DNA from: RH-AL1 sp964235705
Lineage (GTDB): Bacteria > Pseudomonadota > Alphaproteobacteria > Rhizobiales > Beijerinckiaceae
DNA length: 64,000 nt
Assembly: GCA_964235705.1 (NCBI GenBank)
Contig: CAXSDP010000011.1
Coordinates: 13,153 to 77,152 of the forward strand
Direction: 5' to 3'
Shown: in pieces, positions 1 through 8,743 of the stretch
Position numbering within the stretch: the stretch's first letter is position 1
Layout: the number at the start of each line of letters is the position of its first letter
The notes under the pieces: generated by a model
Databases searched by the model: none
The model's input: only the letters and a program-made list of their open reading frames with translations
What the model was told of the DNA's origin: nothing
Position numbers and translations under genes: made by a program

Positions 1-546
1 GGCGTCGCCGCCGGCCTGGGCCATGCCGTAGGGCGCGACGAAGGAGGGGTCCGCGCCGTCCTGCGTCAGCACGAGGCCGAGCACGACCGGCGCCGGGCCG
101 AGCGCTTCGGCCAAGGCCGCGTCGTTGCTCCGGGCGCCCTCCAGCGCCGTCCGCACGGCGGTTCGCCGTGCCGCGTCGGCGATGCCGGCCACGAAGGCCT
201 CCGCGCTGGTGCGGTCGCCCTCGGAGAACACGATGTCGAAGGCGATCGCGGCGGCGCCCGCTCCTCGCAGGCGATCGACCAGGGCCGCGACCTGCGTGCG
301 CGGCCACGGCCACTGCCCGAGCTTGGCGATCGAGGCGTCGTCGATGTCGACGATGCGGACCGGCGTTCGCGCATCGTAGCCGCGCGGCGCGCTCCGCTGG
401 TAAAGGTCGAAGAGCTGGTCCCGCATCCGCGTGACGAAAGAGGGCTGCGACAAGCCAAGCGTGAGAACGAGCGCGACCGGCCCGAGCCACGAGGCGTGGT
501 AGATCGGGCTGCGTAACGTGCGCGGCAACGTTCTCCAGGTGGCCAT
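1..546 (-). CDS. CHASE2-domain protein, N-terminal part (probable adenylate/guanylate cyclase)
   Basis: Partial gene running off the left edge; 182 codons are visible. The ATG at 546 is preceded two codons upstream by an in-frame TAG, which fixes the start region. The product opens with a short basic stretch and one hydrophobic segment (about residues 21-35). It then matches the start of a CHASE2 extracytoplasmic sensor domain: DQLFDLYQR, then VRIVDIDDASIAKLGQWPWPR and an AIAFDIVFSEGD strand. In this family CHASE2 usually precedes a few membrane helices and a class III nucleotide cyclase or a kinase, so the catalytic part would lie outside the window. It is the last visible gene of a run with a FecR-domain protein and a TPR/barrel protein, an arrangement common in Hyphomicrobiales. 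The domain call is firm; the cyclase output is inferred. Confidence 0.8.
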   Translation of the reverse strand, partial: MATWRTLPRTLRSPIYHASWLGPVALVLTLGLSQPSFVTRMRDQLFDLYQRSAPRGYDARTPVRIVDIDDASIAKLGQWPWPRTQVAALVDRLRGAGAAAIAFDIVFSEGDRTSAEAFVAGIADAARRTAVRTALEGARSNDAALAEALGPAPVVLGLVLTQDGADPSFVAPYGMAQAGGDA

Positions 547-707
547 CCGCTACGCCCGGCTCGTATCGCTGGCATCCACGTCGACGATGTTGGCGATCAC
601 CGCCCCCGCGCGGATGTCGTGCACCGTCGGAACGTTGGTCGGCGTGGTGACGGGCATTCCCCTAGTCACGAGACAAGACCGCACCATCGAAGCCCGGGGC
701 CAAACGG

Positions 708-2552
708 CTAATCGTCATTGCCGTGGCCGTTGTTCTTGTTGTCGTTACCTTTCCCACTGTCGTGCCCGGTCGTGGTGACCGGACTCGTGACAGGCGTTGT
801 CACTGGCGTGGTGACCGGCGTCGTGACGGGTTTGGTCGTCACGGGCGTCACCACCGGGGTCGTCACGGGTGTGGTCACTGGCGTGACGACAGGCGTGGTC
901 GCCACGGGCGTCACAATGGGCGTCACGACCGGGGTCGCGACGGGCGTGATCACGGGCGTGGTGACCGGCGTGATCACGGGCGTCGTAACCGGCATCGTGA
1001 CAGGTGTGGTCGTCACGGGGGTCGTGACGGGCGTGATCACTGGCGTGATGATGGGCGTGGTCACGGGGGTGACGACCGGTGTCATGACAGGTGTCGTCGC
1101 GGGTGTGATCGTCACGGGCGTCACGATGGGCGTTACCACCGGGGTCGTCACAGGCATGGTCACGGGCGTCACCACGGGCGTGACGACAGGGGTCACCACG
1201 GGCGTGACGACGGGTGTGATCACGGGCGTGGTCACCGGCGTGGTCACGGGGGTGACGACCGGTGTCACCGCGGGCATGACGACGGGTGTGACCACAGGCG
1301 TGATGACCGGCGTGGTCACCGGCGTCACCACGGGCGCGACGACCGGCGTGGTCACGGGTGCGGCGACGGGCGTTACGGGCGCGCTGACAGGGGTCGTCAC
1401 CGGGGCGGCGGTCGTGACCGGTGTCGCCACCGGGGTCACGGGCGTGGCGACAGGCGTCGCGACCGGCGTGCTGATGACCGGTGTCGCGATGGATGTCGCG
1501 ACGGACGTGGCGGTCGTCACCGGAGTGGTCGTCACCGGAGTGGCCGTCACCGGAGTGGCCGTGGTCGTCACGGGTTTGGTGGCCGGCGTTCCCACGGGCG
1601 CGGGAATAGCCGGCGCGGGGGCGGCAGGCATCGTCGCGGGAGCGGTCATCGCGGCCGTGCTCGTCATCCCCGCGCGCATGATCCGCGTGGCCAGCTGGCT
1701 CGCCTGGCTCGCCTGCGACTGGTTGCGCGCGAGCACGTTGCCGGCGGCGAACACGGACGTGAAATCCAGCGCGTCGATGCTCGGCGGACGCGGCGCCGCG
1801 ACCGGCACGTCGACGAGGCGGCCGAGGCCGGCGCTCGCGAAGGCCGCGACGCCCTTCGCGGAGGCACCGCCATGCTGCCGGCCCTTGCTCGCGAGGGTCT
1901 TCATCATCGCCTGCGCGGCCCTCATGTCGAAGCGCACCGGCGCGGCGATGGGCTCCCCGGCCGAACCGACGAAGACGGCGAAGCCCGGGCGCGAGAGCAG
2001 CACTTCGCTCGCGCCGTTACGGACGGTCATCTGGCCATAGCCGTTCACGACGATCGCGCCGCCGTGGAAGCCCGTCGGGACGCCGGGGATCGCGGCGACG
2101 TCGGCGGCCTCCTTGACGTAACCGATCATGCCGATGCCGCCGCGGATGCCGATCGTCACGACCGGCGTCTTCACCGTCGCGCCGCCACCGTGGCTGATGT
2201 CGCCGCCGACGAAGCGCAGGACGCCCTTGCTCAGCGTCGCGCCCATCTTGCCGCCCGCACCCGGATCGTAGACGAACTCGTCGATCACGAGGTCGCTGTT
2301 CTCGCCGACGCTGAGCGTGCTGCGATCGAGGAAGGTGAGCTGGGCGGAGCCGCCGCGCTTCGTCGTGATCCGATCCTTGAAGAAGATGTCGGCGCCGGGC
2401 GTCAGCGTGCGCGCGGTCCGCCCCGGCGCGCGGCCGGTCGGCGCCACGTTGGCCGCCCCCACGGCGCCGACGACCTGCTCGGCGAGGGCCGGCGCCGAGG
2501 CGAGGGCGAGCAGCGAGGCGGACAGGAGGAGGCGGGCGAAGGGGGACGTCAT
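708..2552 (-). CDS. FecR-domain secreted protein with long Thr-Pro-Val repeat tail
   Basis: The product has 614 residues. The start chosen is the ATG at 2552, giving an N-terminal signal peptide of about 25 residues ending near ALAEQ; an in-frame extension further upstream lies inside the preceding gene. Residues about 45-150 are a FecR domain (LTPGADIFFKDRI, a TFLDRSTLSVGENSDLVID core, GGDISH, VKTPVVTIGIRGG). From about residue 310 almost to the C-terminus the protein is a low-complexity run of four-residue T-P-V-x units. It ends in a charged Asp/Asn/Gly/His tail. FecR domains are normally periplasmic sensors; the tail looks like an extended stalk. The ATG overlaps the TGA of the upstream barrel gene (TGATG), so translation is probably coupled. 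Confidence 0.85.
   Translation of the reverse strand: MTSPFARLLLSASLLALASAPALAEQVVGAVGAANVAPTGRAPGRTARTLTPGADIFFKDRITTKRGGSAQLTFLDRSTLSVGENSDLVIDEFVYDPGAGGKMGATLSKGVLRFVGGDISHGGGATVKTPVVTIGIRGGIGMIGYVKEAADVAAIPGVPTGFHGGAIVVNGYGQMTVRNGASEVLLSRPGFAVFVGSAGEPIAAPVRFDMRAAQAMMKTLASKGRQHGGASAKGVAAFASAGLGRLVDVPVAAPRPPSIDALDFTSVFAAGNVLARNQSQASQASQLATRIMRAGMTSTAAMTAPATMPAAPAPAIPAPVGTPATKPVTTTATPVTATPVTTTPVTTATSVATSIATPVISTPVATPVATPVTPVATPVTTAAPVTTPVSAPVTPVAAPVTTPVVAPVVTPVTTPVITPVVTPVVMPAVTPVVTPVTTPVTTPVITPVVTPVVTPVVTPVVTPVTMPVTTPVVTPIVTPVTITPATTPVMTPVVTPVTTPIITPVITPVTTPVTTTPVTMPVTTPVITPVTTPVITPVATPVVTPIVTPVATTPVVTPVTTPVTTPVVTPVTTKPVTTPVTTPVTTPVTSPVTTTGHDSGKGNDNKNNGHGNDD
775..1590 (-). repeat. 12-bp coding repeat encoding (T-P-V-x)n in the FecR-domain protein
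   Basis: About 800 bp is built from imperfect 12-bp units encoding T-P-V followed by V, T, I or A. The units are diverged at third positions, so this is not a fresh expansion. The period is a multiple of three, so slippage would change tail length without breaking the frame. The opposite strand also stays open and reads as a Val-Thr-Gly repeat; this is an artefact of the repeat. Confidence 0.9.
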
Positions 2553-3985
2553 CAGAAGCGAACCGTTGGGCCGGAAAGGACCGAGAAATTGCGCACGCGG
2601 TAGTTCGCGATGTTGGAGTCCACGCGCGCCTCCTGGATGTTGGTGACGACGTCGATGCCGGCGGTGACCGGCGTGTCGAGGACGAGGCCGAACTGGATTT
2701 CGTCGTCGCGCCGCGTGATGATGCTGTCGATATACGGGTTCGGTCCGTCGAACCGCGTTTGCAGCAGCTTCACGTAGGGCGACACGGACCACGGGACGTG
2801 GATGACCGGCAGCGGCGCCGCGAAGCGCGCCGAGACGGCCAGTTCCTCGGCGAAATTGTTGGTGGACTGGTAGGCGGCGTCGGCCGCGTCGCGCGTGTAG
2901 AAGACGCGCGCGGTGGCGCCGAACGTGTCGTTGAAGGTCGCGTAGCCGGCGACCGAGGCCGTGACGCTGTCGCCCGAGTTGAGGCTGGAATAAACGGACA
3001 CGTTCGAGAACTCGAGACGACGCACCTCGACGCCCGGTTCGATGATGTAGCCCGGTCGCACCAAGAGGTCGGCGACGACCCCGCCGCCGCCCGAAGCCAG
3101 GTAGCGCGACCCGGCGAGGAAGACCTGGCCGCCCGCGGCGTAGACCTTCAGCGTCGAACCGGGAAGCGCGTCGAGCGCGAACCGCGGGCCGACGCTGACG
3201 TCGTAGAGACCGACGTTGAGGTCGGTGAAGTGGAACTGGCTGGTCACGTAGCCGGTGAAGCGCGCTTCCACCGTGTCGCCGCGCTGCGTGCCGAGATCGT
3301 AGTCGTAGCCGATCTGCGCGATGCCGAACGCGTTGCCGTCCGCGCCGCTATCCTGCGGGTGGGTGAACACGTAGTCCTGGCCCGTCAGCCGAAGGATGTT
3401 GTTGTCGGGATTGAAGGCCGCGTTGCTCTGGCTGCGCGCCCCGCCCTGCAGGGAGCCGAACAGGTGACTGCCGGCGTTGGCGGCGTCGAGCGCGGGTGAC
3501 GCGCCGGCGATCTTCGCGCGCGCCGCATCGTCGAGGCCGGGACCGGCGAGGGCGGCGTCGAAGTATTGGCGCGCCATCTGGGGCGAGTGCAGCTGGGCAT
3601 ACAGCAAGCCGAGCTGCGCCTTCACGTTGGCGTCGTCCGGCGCGTAGAACAGCACCCGCTCGAGCGTGCCGATCGCCGCCTCGTAGTCGCGCAGGGCGAC
3701 GCAGGCCTTGACGTAGGCGAGCGCGAGGGTGACGTCGGTCGGGTGCTTCAGGGTCTCGCGGAAGAGGCGGTCCCGCAGCGCGGTCGGCGCCGTGTCGGTC
3801 GGCGCCGCAACGGCATCCGGCGCCGTCGCCTGGGCCGCCTTATCCTGGGCCGCCGTCTCCTGAGCCGCGATCCCCTGGGCCGCCATGGCCGGCGTCGAAA
3901 CGGCGGCGAGCAGCGCCGTCAGGAGCGCTCCCCGCACGGCCCCGGGCGCGTGCGTCAGCGAGCGTTTACGATCGTTCCGTGCCAC
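2552..3985 (-). CDS. TPR-containing outer-membrane beta-barrel protein
   Basis: The product has 477 residues from a GTG start at 3985. An N-terminal signal sequence ending near TPAMAA is followed by a short Ala/Gln-rich linker built from an imperfect AAQxx repeat. Residues about 70-165 form tetratricopeptide-type helices (ALAYVKACVALRDYEAAIGTLERVL, then a second repeat around AQLGLLYAQLH). From about residue 170 onward the sequence alternates polar and hydrophobic residues, as in a membrane beta-barrel, and it ends in Phe. The TPR-plus-barrel build resembles Slam-type proteins and other two-part outer-membrane modules; no specific family is claimed. It is the first gene of the set with the FecR-domain protein (1-bp stop/start overlap) and the CHASE2 protein. 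Confidence 0.75.
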   Translation of the reverse strand: MARNDRKRSLTHAPGAVRGALLTALLAAVSTPAMAAQGIAAQETAAQDKAAQATAPDAVAAPTDTAPTALRDRLFRETLKHPTDVTLALAYVKACVALRDYEAAIGTLERVLFYAPDDANVKAQLGLLYAQLHSPQMARQYFDAALAGPGLDDAARAKIAGASPALDAANAGSHLFGSLQGGARSQSNAAFNPDNNILRLTGQDYVFTHPQDSGADGNAFGIAQIGYDYDLGTQRGDTVEARFTGYVTSQFHFTDLNVGLYDVSVGPRFALDALPGSTLKVYAAGGQVFLAGSRYLASGGGGVVADLLVRPGYIIEPGVEVRRLEFSNVSVYSSLNSGDSVTASVAGYATFNDTFGATARVFYTRDAADAAYQSTNNFAEELAVSARFAAPLPVIHVPWSVSPYVKLLQTRFDGPNPYIDSIITRRDDEIQFGLVLDTPVTAGIDVVTNIQEARVDSNIANYRVRNFSVLSGPTVRF

Positions 3986-4068
3986 CTGCCGCCCGCCTGC
4001 CTTCTCGTGTCCAGCGGCGTCAAGTTGCCTGCCTTATGGTTAACGCGACCTTTCTCGACTCTGTCTTT

Positions 4069-4755
4069 TCATTGTCCCATCTTTTCATTGTCGCACGGCG
4101 GCGTTTCACCGGTCGCGCCGAGGTGCCGGCGCAGGTTCCTATCGGCGGCCTTCTCGAACGCGGTCGCGACCGCCGCGCATCGGTAGAGCGGTCGCGCCGT
4201 CGCGAAGTGCCGCAGGCCGGCGAGCAAGGCGGCATGCCGCCGCTCGCCGCCGAGATGGGGCATTTCGGCGGCGAGCGAGGCCATGTTGTCGTCGAACGTT
4301 TCCGGCGCCTCGCCGAGCGGCGTGAGGTCGAGGTCAAGCACCCATTGACGGGCGTAGAGGTCCGCGTCGGCCAGGTCCAGCGATGCGGCGGCGCGCACGT
4401 GGTCGGCCGTCGCGCGGATCGTGTCCGCGACCCAGAGCCGTCCGTCGCCGTCCAGCCCTTGCACCGTCCCGCTGACCTCGAGCCACAGTGCCGCGGACTT
4501 GACCTCGTTGTCCCTCGCGCCGCCGACGTAGACGGCATCATGGTAGGCGATCGCCGAGGCGATGAGGGTGTCGAAGCGCGGTTCCGGACGTCCGGCCGAC
4601 AGTTGCCGACCGTGATGACGACCCCAAAGGAGCGCTAGGTGGTCAAGCGTGTGATAATGTCGCCAAGGTTCCATCATGCGACACGACAGGTCGGCCTTTG
4701 CGCGGTCCGAGACGGGCAACCGGGCGAAAAGATCGGTCGAAGGTGCGAGACTCAT
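4069..4755 (-). CDS. Predicted metal-dependent HD-superfamily phosphohydrolase
   Basis: The product has 228 residues. An H-Y-H-T-x-x-H segment near residue 33 and the AIAYHDAVY segment near residue 70 are metal-binding motifs of the HD fold. The ENxxSA-like helix (NEVKSAALW) follows, as in the COG4339 group of predicted HD hydrolases. No signal peptide or transmembrane segment is seen, so it should be cytoplasmic. The substrate of this group is not established. It stands alone, with about 80 bp to the barrel gene downstream and no obvious partner. The ATG at 4755 is used because no better in-frame start fits the family N-terminus. Confidence 0.75.
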   Translation of the reverse strand: MSLAPSTDLFARLPVSDRAKADLSCRMMEPWRHYHTLDHLALLWGRHHGRQLSAGRPEPRFDTLIASAIAYHDAVYVGGARDNEVKSAALWLEVSGTVQGLDGDGRLWVADTIRATADHVRAAASLDLADADLYARQWVLDLDLTPLGEAPETFDDNMASLAAEMPHLGGERRHAALLAGLRHFATARPLYRCAAVATAFEKAADRNLRRHLGATGETPPCDNEKMGQ

Positions 4756-4948
4756 GCGGGGTTACGTCTTGGCGTGGTGGACACGTCCAGTTGAGCCATA
4801 GACAAGTTAAGGGCTTGGTCACGGGACCGGTGTGGCCCAGGTGACTTGCCCCGGAACGTCACCCGTCGCGATCACCCGATCAAGGACGTAGGCCCAGGGG
4901 GCGGGCAGGACGAAGCGGGGCTTCGCGAGCCGCGCGGCACGTCCGCCA

Positions 4949-5872
4949 TCACGGGAGGCCCTCCTCCCAATAAGGGTGGCGTCCGAACTTGTGTTGCAGG
5001 AAGTCGAGGAAGGCCGAAACCTTGCTCGGGACGGCGCGGTGGGGCGGGTACAGGCCGAAGATACCCGAGGGTTGCGTCGCGATCATCGCCCGCCAGTCGG
5101 GCAGGATCGGCTTGAGGCGACCGGCGCGCAGGTCGTCGCCGATCAGCCAGCTCGGCAGGAGCACGACGCCGACGCCGTCGAGCGCGAGGGCGCGCAACGG
5201 TTCGGAATCGTCGGCCCTCACGCGGCCGACGACCGGGACCGACACCTCCTTGCCGGCGGGATCCACGAAGAACCAGTGGTGCGAAGGCTGCAGCGAATAG
5301 ACCAGGCAATTGTGCTGGAGCAGGTCGTCGGGCCGGCGCGGCGGGGGATGCCTGGCGAGGTAGGCGGGGCTCGCGCAGGCGATGCGCCGGTGCGGCGCGA
5401 GCTTGCGGGCGACCAGGGAGGAGTCCAGCATCGGGCCGATGCGGATCGCGGCGTCCGCGCCGATCGAGACGGGGTCGACGCGCACGTCGGACAGGAGGAG
5501 GTCGAGCCGCAGGTCGGGGTAGCGCGCCAGGAACTCGCCCATGTGCGGCATGACGTGGAGGCGGGCGAAGGCGTCCGGCAACGCGAGGCGGAGCGACCCG
5601 CGCGGGTGGTCCCGCAGCGCCGACACGGCGTTGCGTGCCTCCTCCACCTCGCGCAGCGCGCTCAAGGCATGGCGGTAGAAGGTCGATCCCGGCTCGGTCA
5701 GGTGCAGCGAGCGCGTGGTGCGGTTGAACAGGTCGACGCCGAGCTCCTTCTCGAGCCCGGACACCGCGCGGGACACGGCGGACGTTCGCACGTCGAGCAG
5801 TCCCGCCGCCCGCGAGAAGCCGCCCTGCTCGACGACACGCACGAAGGTTTGCATGGCGACGAGCATGTCCAT
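4949..5872 (-). CDS. LysR-family transcriptional regulator
   Basis: The product has 307 residues. The N-terminal winged helix (residues about 3-60, QGGFSRAAGLLDVRTSAVSRAVSGLE) is followed by a LysR substrate-binding domain with the usual PDAFARLHVMP and IRIGPML segments. I take the ATG at 5872. A TTG further upstream lies inside an inverted repeat that is more likely regulatory. It is divergent from the YdeP-type oxidoreductase gene at 6002, with a 129-bp spacer carrying a TTGCGC-TAT-GCGCAA palindrome. It therefore probably controls itself and that oxidoreductase. The C-terminus ends just inside a short GGGAGG/CCTCCC hairpin. Confidence 0.9.
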   Translation of the reverse strand: MDMLVAMQTFVRVVEQGGFSRAAGLLDVRTSAVSRAVSGLEKELGVDLFNRTTRSLHLTEPGSTFYRHALSALREVEEARNAVSALRDHPRGSLRLALPDAFARLHVMPHMGEFLARYPDLRLDLLLSDVRVDPVSIGADAAIRIGPMLDSSLVARKLAPHRRIACASPAYLARHPPPRRPDDLLQHNCLVYSLQPSHHWFFVDPAGKEVSVPVVGRVRADDSEPLRALALDGVGVVLLPSWLIGDDLRAGRLKPILPDWRAMIATQPSGIFGLYPPHRAVPSKVSAFLDFLQHKFGRHPYWEEGLP

Positions 5873-5893
5873 CGTCGAAAGCCTACGGGATTG

Positions 5894-5908
5894 TTGCGCT
5901 ATGCGCAA
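5894..5908. promoter_or_regulatory. Candidate LysR operator (TTGCGC-TAT-GCGCAA)
   Basis: A perfect 6-bp inverted repeat with a 3-bp spacer lies in the divergent spacer between the LysR gene (minus, start 5872) and the YdeP-type gene (plus, start 6002). Its geometry suits a LysR-type box. Function is inferred from position and symmetry only. Confidence 0.5.
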
Positions 5909-6001
5909 AAATCATTTGCCGTCTCCCGCGTGGTTCCCCTCCGTCGAAAGGCATAGATGAGGTCCCGTAGCGGGCGCGAAGGGTGCCCGACGGAGACGCG
6001 T

Positions 6002-8347
6002 ATGGCAAAGGCTCGGATCAAGACCTACACCGGACCGGCCGGCGGCATCGGTGCCTTGGACGCCGTGGAGCGCCACCTTTGTCGCCAGAAGGTTTTCGTG
6101 TCCGGCAACCGCACCCTGCTGGCGATGAACCAGGGCAAAGCCGGCTTCGACTGCCCCGGCTGCGGCTGGCCCGACCCCAAGCACACCAGCTCGTTCGAGT
6201 ATTGCGAGAACGGCGCCAAGGCGGTCGCCTGGGAAGCCACGCGGAAGCGCGCGACGGGCGTGTTCTTCGCCACGCACACCGTGACGGAGCTGCTCGGCTG
6301 GAGCGATTTCGACCTCGAGAACGAGGGTCGGCTCACCCACCCGATGGTTTACGACGAGGGCAGCGACCGCTACGTGCCGATCGGCTGGGACGACGCCTAC
6401 GCGCTCGTCGGCGAGCGCCTGCGCGCCCTGCCCGACCCCGACATGGCCGAGTTCTACACCTCCGGCCGCGCCTCCAACGAGGTCGCCTTCCTGTTCCAGG
6501 TCTTCGCGCGCGCTTACGGGACCAACAACTTCCCCGACTGCTCGAACATGTGCCACGAGTCGACGAGCGTCGCCCTGCCGGAAAGCATCGGGGTGGCCAA
6601 GGGCACGGTGCTGCTCGAGGATTTCGCCGAGGCCGACATGATCATGGTGTTCGGGCAGAACCCCGGCACCAACTCGCCGCGCATGCTGAACGACCTGCGC
6701 GCGGCGGCCAAACGCGGCGCCGACATCGTCACCTTCAACCCCCTGCGCGAGCGGTCGCTGGAACGCTTCGCCTCGCCCCAGCACATGGGCGACATCGTCA
6801 AGCCGGTGCCGATCTCCTCGCAGTATCACCAGGTCCGCACCGGCGGTGACATGGCGGCGGTGAAGGGCATGATGAAGGCGGTGCTCGCCGCCGACGACGC
6901 GGCGGTCGCGGGCGGGGGCGAGCGCGTCCTCGACGTCGACTTCATCGCGACCCACACCCACGGCTTCGAAGCCCTGGCGGCGGAGATCCGCGCCCTGTCG
7001 TGGGACGCGGTCGTCGCCGAGTCCGGGCTCGGGCGCGACCAGATCGAGGGCGTCGCCGCGACCTACATGAAGGCGAAGTCCGTCATCGCGGTGTGGGGCA
7101 TGGGCATCACCCAGCACCGCACCGGTGTCGCCAACATCCAGCAGATCGTCAACCTGCTGCTGATGCGCGGCAACATGGGCAAGCCGGGGGCCGGCGCGTG
7201 CCCCGTGCGCGGCCATTCCAACGTGCAGGGCAACCGCACCGTCGGCATCCACGAGCAGCCCAAGGCGTCCTTCCTCGATGGCATGGACCGCACCTACGCG
7301 TTCGTGTCGCCGCGCCACCACGGCCACGACGTCGTCGCCTCCATTGAGGCGATGGCGGAGGGCCGCTCGCGCGCCTTCATCGGGCTCGGCGGCAACTTCC
7401 TGTTGGCCGCGCCCGACACGCCGGTCGTGGCGAAAGCCATGCGCGGCCTCGACCTCACCGTGCAGATCGCGACCAAGCTGAACCGTGGCCACCTCGTCCA
7501 CGGCCGCCACGCCCTGCTCCTGCCCTGCCTCGGTCGCACCGAGATCGACGAGCAAGCCTCCGGTCCGCAGCAAGTGACGGTCGAGGACTCGATGTCCTTC
7601 GTCCACGCGTCCGCCGGCCGCAACGTCCCGGCCTCCCCCCACTTGCGCTCGGAGATCGCGATCGTCGCCGGCATGGCCAAGGCCACCCTGTCGCCGGCCC
7701 TCGGGATCGACTGGGACGGCTACGTCGCCAACTACGACCGCATCCGCTACGACATCGAGGGCGTGATGCCGGACCTGTTCGCCGGCTACAATGCCAAGAT
7801 CAGGGTGCCCGGCGGCTTCCGGCTCGACTCGCCGGTGGACCGGCGCGAGTGGCGGACCGCGACCGCCAAGGCCAACTTCATCGTCCACGACGGCCTGAGC
7901 GAGAACGAGATGCCGGCCGGCCGGCCCGACGTGCTGCAGTTGATGACGATCCGCAGCCACGACCAATACAACACGACGATCTACGGGCTCGACGACCGGT
8001 ATCGCGGCGTGTTCGGGCAGCGCATGGTGGTCTTCGTCAACAAGGCGGACCGCGAGCGGCTGGGCTTCGCGGAAGGCGAGGTCGTCGCCATGCGGACCAT
8101 CGCGCCGGACGGTGACGCCCGCTCGGTCGGCGGCTTCCGGCTCGTCGACTACGACATCCCGGCGGGCTGCGCCGCCGCCTATTATCCCGAAACGAACCCG
8201 TTGGTGCCGCTGGGCCGCAGGGCGTTGCGGTCGAACACGCCGACCTCGAAGTCGATCCCCGTGGCGCTGGAAGCCTGGGCCGGCGAATGGGACGATCGTC
8301 CCGAACCCGAACTCGCGGTCAAACCGGCGCTGCTGGCCGCAGAGTGA
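6002..8347 (+). CDS. FdhF/YdeP-family molybdopterin oxidoreductase
   Basis: The product has 781 residues, close to the usual YdeP length. The ATG at 6002 has a GGAG six bases upstream; a start at 5957 would place extra residues before the conserved MAKARI region. Recognisable segments are FDCPGCGWPDPKH near residue 45 (Fe-S or cofactor-proximal Cys pair), the NMCHESTSVAL segment in the catalytic region, EADMIMVFGQNPGTNSPRM for molybdopterin binding, and a C-terminal molydopterin dinucleotide-binding domain with TIRSHDQYNTTIYGLDDRY. The family is related to formate dehydrogenase H, but the physiological substrate of YdeP proteins is not settled. A formate/nitrite-type channel follows on the same strand after a strong terminator. 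The divergent LysR gene is the likely regulator. Confidence 0.9.
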   Translation: MAKARIKTYTGPAGGIGALDAVERHLCRQKVFVSGNRTLLAMNQGKAGFDCPGCGWPDPKHTSSFEYCENGAKAVAWEATRKRATGVFFATHTVTELLGWSDFDLENEGRLTHPMVYDEGSDRYVPIGWDDAYALVGERLRALPDPDMAEFYTSGRASNEVAFLFQVFARAYGTNNFPDCSNMCHESTSVALPESIGVAKGTVLLEDFAEADMIMVFGQNPGTNSPRMLNDLRAAAKRGADIVTFNPLRERSLERFASPQHMGDIVKPVPISSQYHQVRTGGDMAAVKGMMKAVLAADDAAVAGGGERVLDVDFIATHTHGFEALAAEIRALSWDAVVAESGLGRDQIEGVAATYMKAKSVIAVWGMGITQHRTGVANIQQIVNLLLMRGNMGKPGAGACPVRGHSNVQGNRTVGIHEQPKASFLDGMDRTYAFVSPRHHGHDVVASIEAMAEGRSRAFIGLGGNFLLAAPDTPVVAKAMRGLDLTVQIATKLNRGHLVHGRHALLLPCLGRTEIDEQASGPQQVTVEDSMSFVHASAGRNVPASPHLRSEIAIVAGMAKATLSPALGIDWDGYVANYDRIRYDIEGVMPDLFAGYNAKIRVPGGFRLDSPVDRREWRTATAKANFIVHDGLSENEMPAGRPDVLQLMTIRSHDQYNTTIYGLDDRYRGVFGQRMVVFVNKADRERLGFAEGEVVAMRTIAPDGDARSVGGFRLVDYDIPAGCAAAYYPETNPLVPLGRRALRSNTPTSKSIPVALEAWAGEWDDRPEPELAVKPALLAAE

Positions 8348-8743
8348 GGCCGCCCCGCATCCGGCCGCGTCACGGACGCGGCCCGGTGCCGCTCACCACG
8401 AGCGCGCCGGCATGGTCGCGAACCTGAAGCATCGGATCGAACAGTGCGCGGCGGTTTTCGGAAGATCCGGTGCGACGCAGGAAACCAAGGCATCGGACTG
8501 GGTCTTTGATCCAGTCCGATGCTTTTAACGTCTTCCAAGCCCGCCACCCCGATCGCCGCCAGCGCCCTCGCCAGACCGAGACGGTCGTCGTCGAAAGCGC
8601 GACCGGTAGTCGCGTCTTGTATTTCGGCGTGGGTCCGGACGCCGATCGGTGCCCGGGTCACGTTGTAAGCCACTGGTTCGTTCGTAAATGTAAGCTGTCA
8701 GAGGGGTCACTGCCTCGCGCCGTTCACAAGAGGAGTGATGAGA
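8348..8743. other. Intergenic region between YdeP-type gene and FNT channel gene
   Basis: No coding sequence is supported in these 396 bp. A strong intrinsic terminator occupies 8490-8526. The last 15 bases carry the AGGAG ribosome-binding site of the channel gene. An AT-richer stretch at about 8680-8700 may hold that gene's promoter, but no clear -35/-10 pair was found. Confidence 0.6.
8490..8526 (+). terminator. Rho-independent terminator after the YdeP-type gene
   Basis: A perfect 12-bp stem (8490-8501 with 8511-8522, GCATCGGACTGG and its complement) with a 9-nt loop is followed by TTTT. It separates the oxidoreductase transcript from the channel gene downstream. Confidence 0.85.

Noticed and set aside
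718..2603. Long plus-strand open frames of 440 and 626 codons opposite the FecR gene
   Set aside because: They are mirror readings of the 12-bp repeat and give Val-Thr-Gly or Arg/His/Asp low complexity. The minus-strand frame has a signal peptide and FecR domain.
5912..7966. 684-codon minus-strand frame opposite the YdeP-type gene
   Set aside because: The product is His/Gly/Val/Asp-rich with no family content, typical antisense of a GC-rich gene; the plus-strand frame is a clear oxidoreductase.
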